Source of the DNA: Trebonia sp963737285
Lineage (GTDB): Bacteria > Actinomycetota > Actinomycetes > Streptosporangiales > Streptosporangiaceae
Assembly: GCA_963737285.1 (NCBI GenBank)
Contig: CAVTRT010000002.1
Span: forward strand, 1,054,001 to 1,118,000
Direction: 5' to 3'
Length of the DNA stretch: 64,000 nucleotides
The position numbers and the translations under genes were made by a program. The notes beneath the pieces are model-generated. The model was not told the DNA's origin, searched no databases, and saw only the letters and a program-made list of their open reading frames with translations. Position 1 is the first letter of the stretch. Each line of letters opens with the position of its first letter. Positions 7,724-17,141 of this stretch are shown piece by piece.

Positions 7724-9046
7724 TTACTGGCTGGCTAGCTGGTTCTCGTACTGGCGTCGTACCAGCAGGGGCGAGACCATGAAGTGGTTGGCGACAGCTT
7801 CCATGGCGTTGTCGTCGTCGTTGCCGAGTGCATCCAGGGTTGAGCGAATTCCCTTAGCGGGAGCGAGCAGTTCGGCGGCGAACGCGCGGGCTACCTTCTC
7901 CTCCTGGGGTCGGGCTGCCGAGAGGACGAATTGCTTCTGGCCGGGATGGGCTAGGATCCTGCCAAGCGCCCTGGCTTGGCCGAAGCGGCGTCCCGTAGAT
8001 CCTGCATGCTGGTCGCCAAGGACGACGCCGCATCTGTCATCACTTACGGTCGCGAGTCCATAGATGCCGTGCGAGGCACTGTCAACGTGGCCGATGCCGA
8101 CCCACGGAGACGTATCAAAGTGATCGGCGTCCGTGACCGCTAGTTCACGCCGGACCGCGCGGGCCATTTCGTACCCAATCCGCCAGGGCCGTTCGGTATC
8201 TGACCGCCCTGCATGACCAACAATCTGGACTGATACCGATTGCTGGATCGCGCGGATCGTCTCAGTGGCCTTGGCTGCTGCCTTCCCGGCGACTGACATG
8301 GCCCTTCGTGTCCAGTCAGCGGCGTCCAGGAGAGCTCCCACGTCGACGCTGTCAAAGAAGTCGTCAGCGATCTCGGCTGGAATCACGTCTGCCGTTCGGA
8401 TGATGTCTTCGGCCGTTTCATTCGCGACCGAGTACGGATCCAGCCCAATCCGGGCGGCAGTCCGGCAAAAATCCATTTCCTCGGCGTCGGCTGCCGCGAT
8501 TCCGCTCCATTCTTCAGCGAGTGGCGTCTTCGGAAGTCCCGCCTCCGCAAGGCGGTCTAGGACGCGGGTGACTATCGAGGCAAGCTCGGTGCGGAGTTCA
8601 TCGGATCTCAGCCATTGCCGTCCATCCGACGCGAAGCGCACCAGTCCGGAGTGACGCTCGTAGTCCTGCCCCCAGACCACCTGAGTGACCGGGCCTTCCG
8701 AAACTATGGTGAGGTCTGGCCAGGCCATGCCGTCACCGGCGCCGCGGAAGTTGTGCTGTCGCAGCCACGGCTGCGTGCGGACGTATTGCCAGCTCCAGTA
8801 GTGGCCATCGACCGCAGTAGGGCGCACATGGGATGTAAGCAGCCACCAGTTGGATGCGATCCAGTAAGCAAGCGGGTACAGGGACCCGTAGACGCCCCGG
8901 CGGAACGTCCCATCTGTCGCCTCGACCTGGGTAACGCACCTACCGCCGAGCCACATCTCGTACCGAGCCCAGGTAGTGGCCAGCTCAGGCGTCGTAACGC
9001 CAGGTGCGTCAAGCCACTCAACGCGGAAGTCCAGGGAAGCGCTCAT
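7724..9046 (-). CDS. ImmA/IrrE-like protein lacking the zinc motif
   Basis: A 440-residue protein. The first 150 residues are Trp-rich with no family I recognise; the C-terminal 110 residues match the ImmA/IrrE (DUF955) fold through RRFGQARALGRILAH and, further on, ARAFAAELLAP. In active members the first segment holds HExxH; here those positions read R-A-x-x-R, so metal-dependent proteolysis is unlikely. ATG 9046 overlaps the stop of the upstream gene (ATGA). The two-gene operon lies between the two methylase copies, suggesting a defence or element-regulation role (inference). Confidence 0.65.
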   Translation of the reverse strand: MSASLDFRVEWLDAPGVTTPELATTWARYEMWLGGRCVTQVEATDGTFRRGVYGSLYPLAYWIASNWWLLTSHVRPTAVDGHYWSWQYVRTQPWLRQHNFRGAGDGMAWPDLTIVSEGPVTQVVWGQDYERHSGLVRFASDGRQWLRSDELRTELASIVTRVLDRLAEAGLPKTPLAEEWSGIAAADAEEMDFCRTAARIGLDPYSVANETAEDIIRTADVIPAEIADDFFDSVDVGALLDAADWTRRAMSVAGKAAAKATETIRAIQQSVSVQIVGHAGRSDTERPWRIGYEMARAVRRELAVTDADHFDTSPWVGIGHVDSASHGIYGLATVSDDRCGVVLGDQHAGSTGRRFGQARALGRILAHPGQKQFVLSAARPQEEKVARAFAAELLAPAKGIRSTLDALGNDDDNAMEAVANHFMVSPLLVRRQYENQLASQ

Positions 9047-9426
9047 TTCAGCCACCCCGGAGCCTCGTGCGCTGCAATGGGGTATCCCTTGTACCGGCCA
9101 AGTCCGGCGTTGCTCAGGCGGGCCTCGTAGACCTGAGTGCCGACCTTCTTCCACGCATAGCGCGGGAAGTCCCCGTCGAGGACGGCGCTGACATGACCGT
9201 CCTGAACGGCTTCCTTGAGCCATGCTTCAACCTCGGCGAAGTCAAGTCCGCGCGGGCAGGCTGTGGCGTCGCTCCGGAGGTTTCCTGGACCCGCGCTTGT
9301 CAGATAGTCCTTGTGCTCCGTGCTGATGATGTAGCTCACTTCTCCGGCCATCTTGGCTAGGTCCATGTCAGAGCCGGGCACGAACTGATCATCCTTGCGC
9401 GGCCGCTTACGGTGCGGCGTTCGCAT
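9043..9426 (-). CDS. Hypothetical partner of the ImmA/IrrE-like protein
   Basis: A 127-residue soluble protein with a basic start (RTPHRKRPRKD), a conserved-looking middle (DFAEVEAWLKEAVQDGHVSA) and a Trp-ending tail. ATG 9426 has GGAGGG 5-6 nt upstream. It is translationally coupled to the ImmA/IrrE-like gene, so the products probably work together. No family recognised. Confidence 0.65.
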   Translation of the reverse strand: MRTPHRKRPRKDDQFVPGSDMDLAKMAGEVSYIISTEHKDYLTSAGPGNLRSDATACPRGLDFAEVEAWLKEAVQDGHVSAVLDGDFPRYAWKKVGTQVYEARLSNAGLGRYKGYPIAAHEAPGWLK

Positions 9427-9610
9427 GACTTCCCTCCGCCTAGCTGGAGCTTCCATCCGGTCGGTATGTCTCTAGGGTAAGGCTCTCACGGCTGGCTGCC
9501 GACGTGACCCGTAGCGCAGGTCGCACTGCGGGGCACCCTGGCAGACGTGAGCGCTACCATACTAGTCGACCATCCTGCCGAGTCGGGGTGACATCCCGGT
9601 TAGGTTCGCG

Positions 9611-12600
9611 TTGCGTGTAGTTGCGCCGGTCGGCCGATCTCGCTACCTGCTGATAGCGGTGTTCACCGCGATCGACGGTGGCATCAGGCATCCGCGGCTA
9701 GAAATGCAGGCGTACGACGGTACGCTATTTGCCCCAAGGCGGCATTCCTGGATGCCGTTCACGGTCGATGACCGGACCGTGCTGCACATGCTGCGCGCGG
9801 TTCAGACAGTGACCGTCGCGGGCGAGCGCCGCACCGTCTCGTTCTCGACTCTGCAGGTTGAGCAGATCGGGTTCGTGTACGAGGGCCTGCTGTCGTTCGG
9901 CGGATACCGTGCGACGGAGGTCATGGTAGGCCTCACCGGCCGGGAGGGCCGCGAGGCCGAGGTGCCCCTCGCGACGCTGGAGGCGCTGCTCGCCAAATCC
10001 GGCCCGGCGGCCCGCATCGCGGAGACCTTTAAAGATTCGGGGATCTGAACGGTTCGTGGGCTCTCTTCTGAGCTAGCCCCCCTCGTGGGCGAGGAGCGAG
10101 CCTTGGCGGAGACCAAGCTCTACGCGATCACCCAGGACCGCGCCCTCGTCTCCCGACTGCTGCCGCTGTACCGCCTGATCCGGCACGACCTGCGCGGTGA
10201 CCCGGTAGTGATCCTCCCTGGCCAGCTCTACGTCACAGAGTCGACCCTGCGCGCTGCGACCGGCACCCACTACACGCCGGGGTTCCTCGCGAAGGAGATA
10301 GCCGAAGGGGCCCTGGAACCCCTCGTCTACTCTCCGGGGCCTCTGCAAACGGCTGACACGTCACGGTGGAAGCTCCGGACAGCTGATGAGATCTTGTCAC
10401 TACGGGTCGCCGACATCGCGATGGGATCCGGAGCGTTCCTCGTCGCGGCCTGTCGCTACCTAGCCGACATGCTGGTAAAGACGTGGTCGGCCGTCGGCAA
10501 TGCCGACGCTGGACGCGGCCGGGCTGCCTCGGGTTCACGGTCGGGTCGGTCGCTGGACGTGGGAGTCGATCCCGTGGTGGTCGAGGCTCGGCGGCAAGTC
10601 ATCGAGCACTGCCTCTACGGTGTCGACGTCAACGAGATGGCCGTCGAGATGGCCAAGATGTCCCTGTGGATTATCTCGATGGACCCAGCGCGGCCGTTCA
10701 CCTTTGTCGATGACAAGCTAGCGGTAGGCGACTCGCTACTGGGGATCACGTCGGTCGAGCAGCTTGAGTGGATGCACCTGGACCCATCCGTCGGACGCGA
10801 GCTCCATGAGCACGCGCTGTTCGACTTCACGACGGGCGTACGCGACTTCCTGGCCAAGGCCGGGGAGAAGCGTCGTAACCTCTCGGATCTCCCAGACGAC
10901 ATCCACGGCGTGCACAAAAAGCGTGCCGCTCTCGTCGAGGTGGTTGATGACACTCGGAACTTGCGGCGGTACGCAAACCTGGTCGCAGGCGCGGCCCTAG
11001 CCAGAGGTAATGTGCAAGGCCACTGGGCTGCCGCGGCGAAGTACGCCGGCGAAGCCTTTGCCTCGGGTAAGGAGGTGGAGGCCGTTGCTGCGGCCAAGGC
11101 GTGGCTGGCAACAGATAAGCCCGATTGGGCGTTCGATAGGGAGCCGCTGCACTGGCCGCTGGTGTTCCCTGAGGTGTTCGGCCCCTCTGTAGCGGCGGAG
11201 GATCGCGGCTTCGACGCGATCGTCGGTAACCCGCCCTACCTCGGAGGGCAGAAGCTCACGGGGCTTTATGGTGTCGCTTACCGCGAGTATCTGGTCTCCT
11301 GGGTGGCCGGCGGTGTGCGCGGGAGCGCGGATTACTCCGCCTACTTCTTGCTCCGTGTCCATGGTGAGCTGCTCTCCAAGCGCCGTGGTCAAGCCGGCCT
11401 GATCGCTACGAACACCATCGCTCAAGGGGACACCCGCGAAGTCGGCCTCGATCAGATCGTGGCGGGCGGCACCGAGATTCGGAAGGCGGTCAAGAGCAAG
11501 CGGTGGCCCTCCAAGAACGCCGCCGTGGAGTACGCCGCCGCCTGGACGAGCCGTTGCGCGATCGGTCCAGCCGCACCCCGGATGACATCATCGCTGGACC
11601 TGGCGTCGCGGGTCACGGGCAAGCCAGAGCGGCTTGCCGCCAACGCTGGCATCGCATTCCAGGGATCGACCGTGCTCGGGATGGGCTTCACGATGACCCC
11701 AGACAGCGCACACGAGCTGATATCGGATAACCTACGCAACAAGGACATCCTCTTCCCGTACCTCAACGGTCAGGATCTGAACTCCAGGCTCGACTGCACG
11801 GGAAGCCGCTGGGTCATTAACTTCCACGACTGGCCGATTGAGCGAGCACGTGAGTACCGCGAGGCCTACCAGCAGGTCCTTAACCTCGTGAAGCCTGAGC
11901 GTGACCAGAACAATCGCAAGCTCTACCGTGACCGCTGGTGGCAGTATGCGGAGCGCCGTCCGGGGCTGATCGAAGCGATCAAGAACCTTGACCGGGTGAT
12001 CGTCATCGCGCTCGTTAGCAAGGTGGTGATGCCAGTCCTCGTGCCCATAGGCCCGGTCTTCTCGCACCAACTGGGTGTCTTCGCGTCCGACGACGCTGGG
12101 CTGCTTGCCCTGCTGGCGAGTGGTCCACACTACTGGTGGGCGATCGACCGAGCCTCGACGCTGGAGACCCGGATTCGCTACACCCCGTCGGACGTGGTCG
12201 AAACTCTGCCGCTTCCTGAGATCACATCTGAGATGCGGGTGCTTGGTGACCGCCTCGACAGGTTCCGTCGGGACGTGATGCTGTCCCGGCAAGCGGGCCT
12301 AACCGCTACCTACAACATGGTCCACGACCCAGCCCGCACCGATGCCGACATCGCGGAGTTGCGCGCCATCCATCACACGATCGACGAGGCGGTAACCCGC
12401 GCCTGCGGCTGGACCGACCTGCTGGCCTCCGGCCTAGGCCACGACTTCCACGACACCCGCCAGGGCACCCGCTACACGATCGCGCCCGTCGTCAAGCAGG
12501 AGATCCTCGACCGCATCCTGGAACTCAACCACGCCCGCCACGCCGCCGAGGTACAAACAGGCCTGCGCCCTGCAAAGCGCTCTCGTAAGCTTCCTCCTCA

Positions 12601-12625
12601 AGAAGGTACGGGTGAACTCTTCTAG
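9611..12625 (+). pseudogene. Eco57I/DrmMI-like DNA adenine methylase, N-terminally truncated with an in-frame TGA
   Basis: Residues from 9611 to 10045 match the pre-catalytic part of large actinobacterial adenine methylases (GRSRYLLIAVFTAIDGG). TGA at 10046-10048 interrupts, but the same frame runs on to 12625. Within the second part (numbering from GTG 10085, 846 residues) motif I is DIAMGSGAFL at about 109-118 and the catalytic NPPY is at 382-385, followed by a target-recognition-like region and the C-terminus shared with 7199-7699. Known relatives act in DISARM-type systems or as type IIG enzymes, methylating adenine. The usual several-hundred-residue N-terminus is absent, so activity is doubtful unless the downstream ORF is made alone. 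Confidence 0.7.
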
Positions 12626-12708
12626 CGGACGAGGCCTTCACCGCGGCCTTAAGGGCATCCGGGCGCTCCCTGTTTTTCTGGGCCGAGGTGAACCGTGAGG
12701 TTATTGGG

Positions 12709-13842
12709 TCAAGTGTGGCTTCCGCCGCTTGGCAAGACCTGGAAAGTGTCTGCGCGCAGTTCCAGGCGGCGGCGGGTAGTAGTCAGGCGGCCCTGGGCCT
12801 CGACGTGGCGGCCGAGCCGGTGGGCTTCGATTGCCTCCTGGTACTGAGGGCCGGTCAGGACCACCCAGAGCGAGCCGCGCGGGAACTTCGGCTGGCCGGG
12901 CACCTGGACAGCCCCCCGGACCTTGATGCGGGACGGCTCGTTCCGCTCGTCGCGCAGGTGCGTGATGGGGCCGCTGATCTGCGCGGTGCCGGACCTCGCT
13001 AGCGCGGTCAGCTCGTCAGCTGCCCTGGCAAGCACCTTGGGCATGTTGCTGGTGAAGCTGATCTCTGGCGCGGGTGCCTGCCCTGGTACAGCGCGTGCCC
13101 AGGAGAACCCGATCTCGAACGGGCGGTCTCTTCCCTCGCCGCCCAGGTCGCTGAGGGCCTTGCACAGGTTCCCGGACACCCCGCTCTCCGCGGAGTCATA
13201 GAACGGGTCCAGCGCACCGCGGCCATTGAGTGTTTGCTCGGCCGCGTTCCGGGCCGCGTCGACCGCCGTGCGCAGTTGCGCCACCACCGCGCGACCGGAG
13301 AACTCGCGGGGATCGTCGAAGAGGCCAGGCTGATTGAGGCCGATCGGCCCGGCCGACACCCGCGCGGTGAGGATGTAGCTTCCGGGCGCGGCAGAGCCCA
13401 GCAGGACCCGGTGCAGGAACGCATCGACCGTCGAGGTCCGGCGACCTTCGATGTGCATCCGGGTGCCTTGCTCGGTCGCGATTGCCGTGACTCGCAGGAT
13501 CTCAAGGATGCTCACCACGGCTTTCACGCCTGCGGGAAGCGAGATGGAGCCCGAGGGAGCGTCGGGATGCAGCCGGTAGAACTGCGCGTCTACGCTTGGC
13601 TCGGCGATATCTCGCCAGACGTCGTGCTCCGGGCGGGCCTCGTACCTGGCGATCTTGGCGACGGCTTCCCTGATCAGCTGGTCCGTGTCGTCGAAGTCCT
13701 GGAGGTCCGGGATGAGCAGGCGGGCCGTCCCGCCAAGGTGCCAGACGCTCGCGCCGCGCCATTCACCGTCGCGTTCCCAGCCCTTGCTGGCGAGGTAGCC
13801 GCTGACATCGGACGCGTGCACCGTGGCCTCAACGGCGTTCAT
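12709..13842 (-). CDS. Hypothetical protein coupled to a DUF4365 protein
   Basis: A 377-residue soluble protein of unknown family. Visible features are SGYLASKGWERDGEWRG near the start, a central helical part and a likely beta-rich end (IKVRGAVQVPGQ). ATG 13842 overlaps the stop of the DUF4365 gene (ATGA). The pair sits between a methylase and a helicase fragment typical of DISARM-like islands, so a defence accessory role is plausible but unproven. Confidence 0.6.
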   Translation of the reverse strand: MNAVEATVHASDVSGYLASKGWERDGEWRGASVWHLGGTARLLIPDLQDFDDTDQLIREAVAKIARYEARPEHDVWRDIAEPSVDAQFYRLHPDAPSGSISLPAGVKAVVSILEILRVTAIATEQGTRMHIEGRRTSTVDAFLHRVLLGSAAPGSYILTARVSAGPIGLNQPGLFDDPREFSGRAVVAQLRTAVDAARNAAEQTLNGRGALDPFYDSAESGVSGNLCKALSDLGGEGRDRPFEIGFSWARAVPGQAPAPEISFTSNMPKVLARAADELTALARSGTAQISGPITHLRDERNEPSRIKVRGAVQVPGQPKFPRGSLWVVLTGPQYQEAIEAHRLGRHVEAQGRLTTTRRRLELRADTFQVLPSGGSHT

Positions 13843-14378
13843 GCCGTTCCCGCGAGCGTGCTGGGACCGGCGGCGTGGTGATGGAGGGGAACGGGGCTCT
13901 CACACAACGCCGTCAGCGACTCGACCGTGAGCAGGTTCTGCCGGGGGACGTGGACCGGGACCTTCCGGTTGGTATCTGGGTCAGGGATCTGCGGCCGGTC
14001 CGCGAGCGATGCCCAGTACGCGGCGTGGGACAGTCGCAGTCCCCAGGGGTCAGCGTGCGCGAAGTCGTGGACGTCGGCCGGGACCACGACGAGGAACAGG
14101 AATACCGGAACGGGTGTTCGCCTCTCGGCAAGCGCGTTGAACTGCTTTTCGTTAAGCCCGCGATAGCGCAGTGAGTGGTCGTTGCCCTGTGGATCTGACC
14201 ATGATTTCACCTGCGCCCTGGCGAGCGGGATGCCGTTGGTCATCCCGCGGGTCCCGTCGATCTGAAGATCGATCCCAGAAATGTCAGGGTACGGCTTGGC
14301 CACGCTGAACCCGGCGGCGGCGGCCAGCACTTGAATGAAGCACTCGCCGTACCAGCCCTGGTGGTTGTTCCGGTCCAG
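13839..14378 (-). CDS. DUF4365 domain protein (nuclease-fold)
   Basis: The frame contains the DUF4365 pattern: HQGWYGECFIQVLAAAAGF, then GIDLQIDG and ARAQVKSW, the spaced acidic and Gln-x-Lys residues expected of a restriction-endonuclease-like fold. The conserved N-terminus lies upstream of the first usual start (GTG 14330). A CTG at 14378 with GGGAGG 6 nt upstream would include it; alternatively a frameshift separates it from a GTG near 14404. The family is frequent in defence islands. Confidence 0.6.
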   Translation of the reverse strand: MDRNNHQGWYGECFIQVLAAAAGFSVAKPYPDISGIDLQIDGTRGMTNGIPLARAQVKSWSDPQGNDHSLRYRGLNEKQFNALAERRTPVPVFLFLVVVPADVHDFAHADPWGLRLSHAAYWASLADRPQIPDPDTNRKVPVHVPRQNLLTVESLTALCESPVPLHHHAAGPSTLAGTA

Positions 14379-14560
14379 GGGAAGCCTCCCTTTTCGTCTG
14401 CCCCCAGCGGTTCACCTCAACGTGCGCATCCCATGACGTTATGCCACATATCGTAGCTGGTTATGCCCATGTTTGTAACCTAGGAGCAGGCCCGGAATGT
14501 CGGTCCTCGCTATTAAGGTGAGCACCACCGGCGAACATGCACTTCACGTGAGGGCGGGCG

Positions 14561-15005
14561 ATGACTGAAGCGGTAAGCGGCGGAATGGCCATGGATGCGG
14601 CATCGATCCTCGACACGCCGCAGCAGTTCACCGGGGCGACCTCCTACCAGGTGCGTGACGCACTGCAAGAGCTGCTGGAGCGCGACCTGCTCGGCCCGTG
14701 GGATGGCGCTGATGAGGTGCTGCCGCTCCGCTCGCAGGGTCCTGGCGAGCGGTACCTGGTCGGGCGGCTTGGCCCCTACCAGAGCGCGGGAACGAGCGCA
14801 GCCGCCGCCGGGGAAGCCGCCACGGTAGACGCGGAGAACGCGGCGGGCGGCGACGGGGCCGACCCGGAACTGCCCGACCTGCTCACGATGCAGAACGCCG
14901 GGCGCATGTGGGCCTCGTCCATAGGGCTGTCCTGCGTGGCTGACCCGGATACCGACATCCTCACGGTGACGGCGACGTGGGGCCAGTACGTCAAGGCGGA
15001 GGTGC
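14561..15005 (+). pseudogene. DrmA-like helicase, 5' fragment
   Basis: About 148 residues: YQVRDALQELLERDLLGPWD, the ERYLVGRLGP turn, an acidic linker and SSIGLSCVADPDTDILTVTA with TWGQYVKAE. This matches my recollection of the N-terminus of DISARM helicase DrmA and its relatives. No helicase motifs are present because the gene ends at a junction near 15005 with the 3'-truncated gene on the other strand. ATG 14561 has GAGGGC just upstream. The frame stays open to 15127 through the antisense of that neighbour. Confidence 0.55.
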
Positions 15006-15383
15006 TCAGACCGTCAGCAGCAACAGCCTCAGCCATTGCCGCCTCCAGCACTTCGTGCGGACTAGACACTTGGAGAGTAACAGGATTAGGCGTAAGGAAG
15101 ATCGGTTCTTCCGGCCCCGCTTCATAGGCCCATAGTTTAGGTGGATCATTCAGCGCAAGCTTTCCCGATGCAATCTCCGCAAGCCCGACAGGCGTGATAT
15201 ATCCGCTGGGCGTGTCGTCTCCGCCGAAGTCCGCCCCAATGTTCAGCGCGGCGAAGGCTCGCATCAGTCGGGCGCGCCACAGCCCACCATCCGCCATCGC
15301 TGCGGTTTCCGACTCGTAGCCAGAGCCACTGAGAATTAGCCTCGTAGCTTCAGAGATGGGGCCGATGTGTTCAGGTTCCGCTG
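15006..15383 (-). pseudogene. Internal fragment of an unrecognised gene
   Basis: A minus-strand frame with good coding sense (SEATRLILSGSGYESETAAM, ALNIGADFGGDD, WAYEAGPEEPIFLTPNP) is cut off upstream by the IS630 end near 15384 and downstream by the junction with the DrmA-like fragment. No start and no proper end remain. Product unknown. Confidence 0.45.
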
Positions 15384-15425
15384 GTGTTCCGAGTCATTAA
15401 TTCATTAGCAGGCAGGGAGTGCTTA

Positions 15426-15803
15426 CTAGCGAGGAGTACGGGTGAAGCCGGAGGGGTCGGCGAGATAGCGGTCGAGGTCGGGGTCCTCGTGGAGGTCTGT
15501 GAACTTATCGTGGATTTGCCATGCCGGCCCGAGTTCTTCGCGTAGACGCTGGATGGCCTGGTGGACGGCGTGGTTGAACCGGCGGCACTGCGGTTCGCGC
15601 CACGGTCCCGGGTCGGGCGGATAGTCCCAGTTCAGCGACGTGTCGTACATCGCGATGAGGCTTTCCAGCTCGTCGTGGAGGGCCTGGCTGACGGGCAGCC
15701 CGCGCAGGTCGGCCGCGTATCCCCGCTGATCGTGGTCCTCCGGCGTGGTGATCCACAGTGCGGTGCCCGATCCCGCATCGAAGAGGAACCTGGCGGCAGG
15801 CAT
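15426..15803 (-). CDS. Passenger protein of the IS630 element
   Basis: A 125-residue protein beginning MPAARFLFDAGSGTALW, with ALHDELESLIAMYDTSLNWD and RFNHAVHQAIQRLREEL. Its ATG 15803 overlaps the transposase stop as TGATG, so it is translated with the transposase, and its stop lies about 40 bp inside the left end. Function unknown; it could be a regulator of transposition or a captured host gene. Confidence 0.55.
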   Translation of the reverse strand: MPAARFLFDAGSGTALWITTPEDHDQRGYAADLRGLPVSQALHDELESLIAMYDTSLNWDYPPDPGPWREPQCRRFNHAVHQAIQRLREELGPAWQIHDKFTDLHEDPDLDRYLADPSGFTRTPR

Positions 15804-16903
15804 CACGCGCTCCTGGCGTCCTGGGCCGCGGTGATCCGCTGGCAGTAGGCGGCGAGGGTCTCCAGGATCTCGTCGGCGGACTTGGTCCAGACGAATGGCC
15901 TGGGGTCCTTGTTCCACTCGTTGGTCCACTTGCGGATGTCGTTCTCCAACTCGGTGACGCTCCGGTGGGCTGACCTGCGGAGCTTGCGGTTCGTCAGCTC
16001 GGCGAACCAGCGCTCGACGAGGTTCATCCAGCTTGAGCTGGTCGGGGTGAAGTGCAGGTGGAACCGGGGGTGGCGCAGCAGCCACTTGTGGATCTCGGGG
16101 GTCTTGTGGGTGGCGTAGTTGTCCAGGACCAGGTGCAGCTCCAGGTCCTTCGGCACCGCCTGGTCGATGAGCTTGAGGAACCGGAGGAACTCCTGGTGGC
16201 GGTGCCGCCGGTAGTGCTGGGCGATGACCGATCCGCTGGCCAGGTCAAACGCCGCGAACAGGCTGGTCGTGCCGTTGCGCGCGTAGTCGTGGGTCATCCG
16301 GGCCGGGGTCGTGGGCAGGACCGGCAGGATGGGGGCGGTCCGGTCCAGTGCCTGGATCTGCGACTTCTCGTCGACGCACAGGACCAGGGCGTTCTCGGGC
16401 GGGGACATGTAGAGGCCGACGACGTCGCGGACCTTGTCGATGAACTGCGGGTCCGTCGACAGCTTCCATGTCTGGATGATGTGCGGCTTGAGGCCGAAGG
16501 CCCGCCAGATCCGGGAGACCGCCGTCTGGTTCAGGCCCGCTGACCTGGCCATCGACCGGGTAGACCAGTGCGTGTCGCCGTTCGGGGGCTGCTGCTCCAG
16601 CGTCGCAGCGATCACCTTCTCCACATGCTCGTCAGTGATCGTCCGGGGCCGGCCAGGGCGCGGCTCGTCGGTGAGGCCGTCCAGCCGGGCCGCCAGGAAC
16701 CTCGACCGCCACTTGCCCGCCGTCGTCCTGGAGACCCCCAGCCCAGCGGCCACCGCGGACACTGACTGATCATCCGCGCAGGCCAGCACGATCCGGGACC
16801 GCAGCGCGAGCGCCTGCGCGGTCTTCCGCCGCCGCGCCCACCCCTCAAGAACCTGCCGCTCCTCATCGGTCAGCACGACCGGCTCAAGCTTCGGACTCGC
16901 CAT
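15803..16903 (-). CDS. IS630-family transposase, apparently intact
   Basis: A 366-residue DDE transposase. The N-terminal HTH covers about 15-75 (SVSAVAAGLGVSRTTAGKW). Catalytic residues sit in VLCVDEKSQIQAL (first Asp), LVLDNYATHK (second Asp) and SSWMNLVERWFAEL (Glu). Length and motif spacing are normal, so the enzyme is probably active. It catalyses cut-and-paste movement into TA sites. Confidence 0.9.
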   Translation of the reverse strand: MASPKLEPVVLTDEERQVLEGWARRRKTAQALALRSRIVLACADDQSVSAVAAGLGVSRTTAGKWRSRFLAARLDGLTDEPRPGRPRTITDEHVEKVIAATLEQQPPNGDTHWSTRSMARSAGLNQTAVSRIWRAFGLKPHIIQTWKLSTDPQFIDKVRDVVGLYMSPPENALVLCVDEKSQIQALDRTAPILPVLPTTPARMTHDYARNGTTSLFAAFDLASGSVIAQHYRRHRHQEFLRFLKLIDQAVPKDLELHLVLDNYATHKTPEIHKWLLRHPRFHLHFTPTSSSWMNLVERWFAELTNRKLRRSAHRSVTELENDIRKWTNEWNKDPRPFVWTKSADEILETLAAYCQRITAAQDARSA

Positions 16904-17077
16904 GACCCAAGCCTACTAGCTGACCAGGAATTATTGCTTCAGGACACTAGATCCCCTCCTGCTACGGGCAGGATGCTCCGCACGGCCCCGGCAAGTTGGG
17001 GATTTGTCTGCCTGGCGGTGTGAGTCCGCATATGGGGCGGGTGGTTTGAGGGGGTCTGATCAGGGATTTTGAGGAAC

Positions 17078-17141
17078 GGGCACGGTTCCGGAAGATCAGA
17101 GGTGCGAACCTTAACTGATCCCCCCGGAAAGAACCGTGCCC
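17078..17141. repeat. Long inverted repeat at the start of a transposase remnant
   Basis: GGGCACGGTTC at 17078-17088 and its exact complement GAACCGTGCCC at 17131-17141 flank a 42-bp centre just before the transposase start at 17136. The RNA could form an 11-bp stem covering the start region, a known way of limiting transposase expression; it may also be part of the IS end. Confidence 0.45.

Larger units (their letters stand above)
15384..16947 (-). mobile_element. IS630-family insertion sequence with a passenger gene
   Basis: Imperfect inverted ends begin GTGT at both borders (15384 rightwards; 16947 leftwards) and remain alignable for about 30 bp (right-end complement GTGTCCTGAA against left-end GTGTTCCGAG, then TAATTC-like blocks). 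A TA dinucleotide flanks the right end as expected for IS630; the left flank has no TA. It encloses a complete transposase and a coupled 125-residue gene. Confidence 0.65.

Noticed and set aside
10046..10048. Selenocysteine or other recoding at the TGA
   Set aside because: No SECIS-like hairpin directly downstream and no reason for selenocysteine at a non-catalytic site; a nonsense change or error is simpler.
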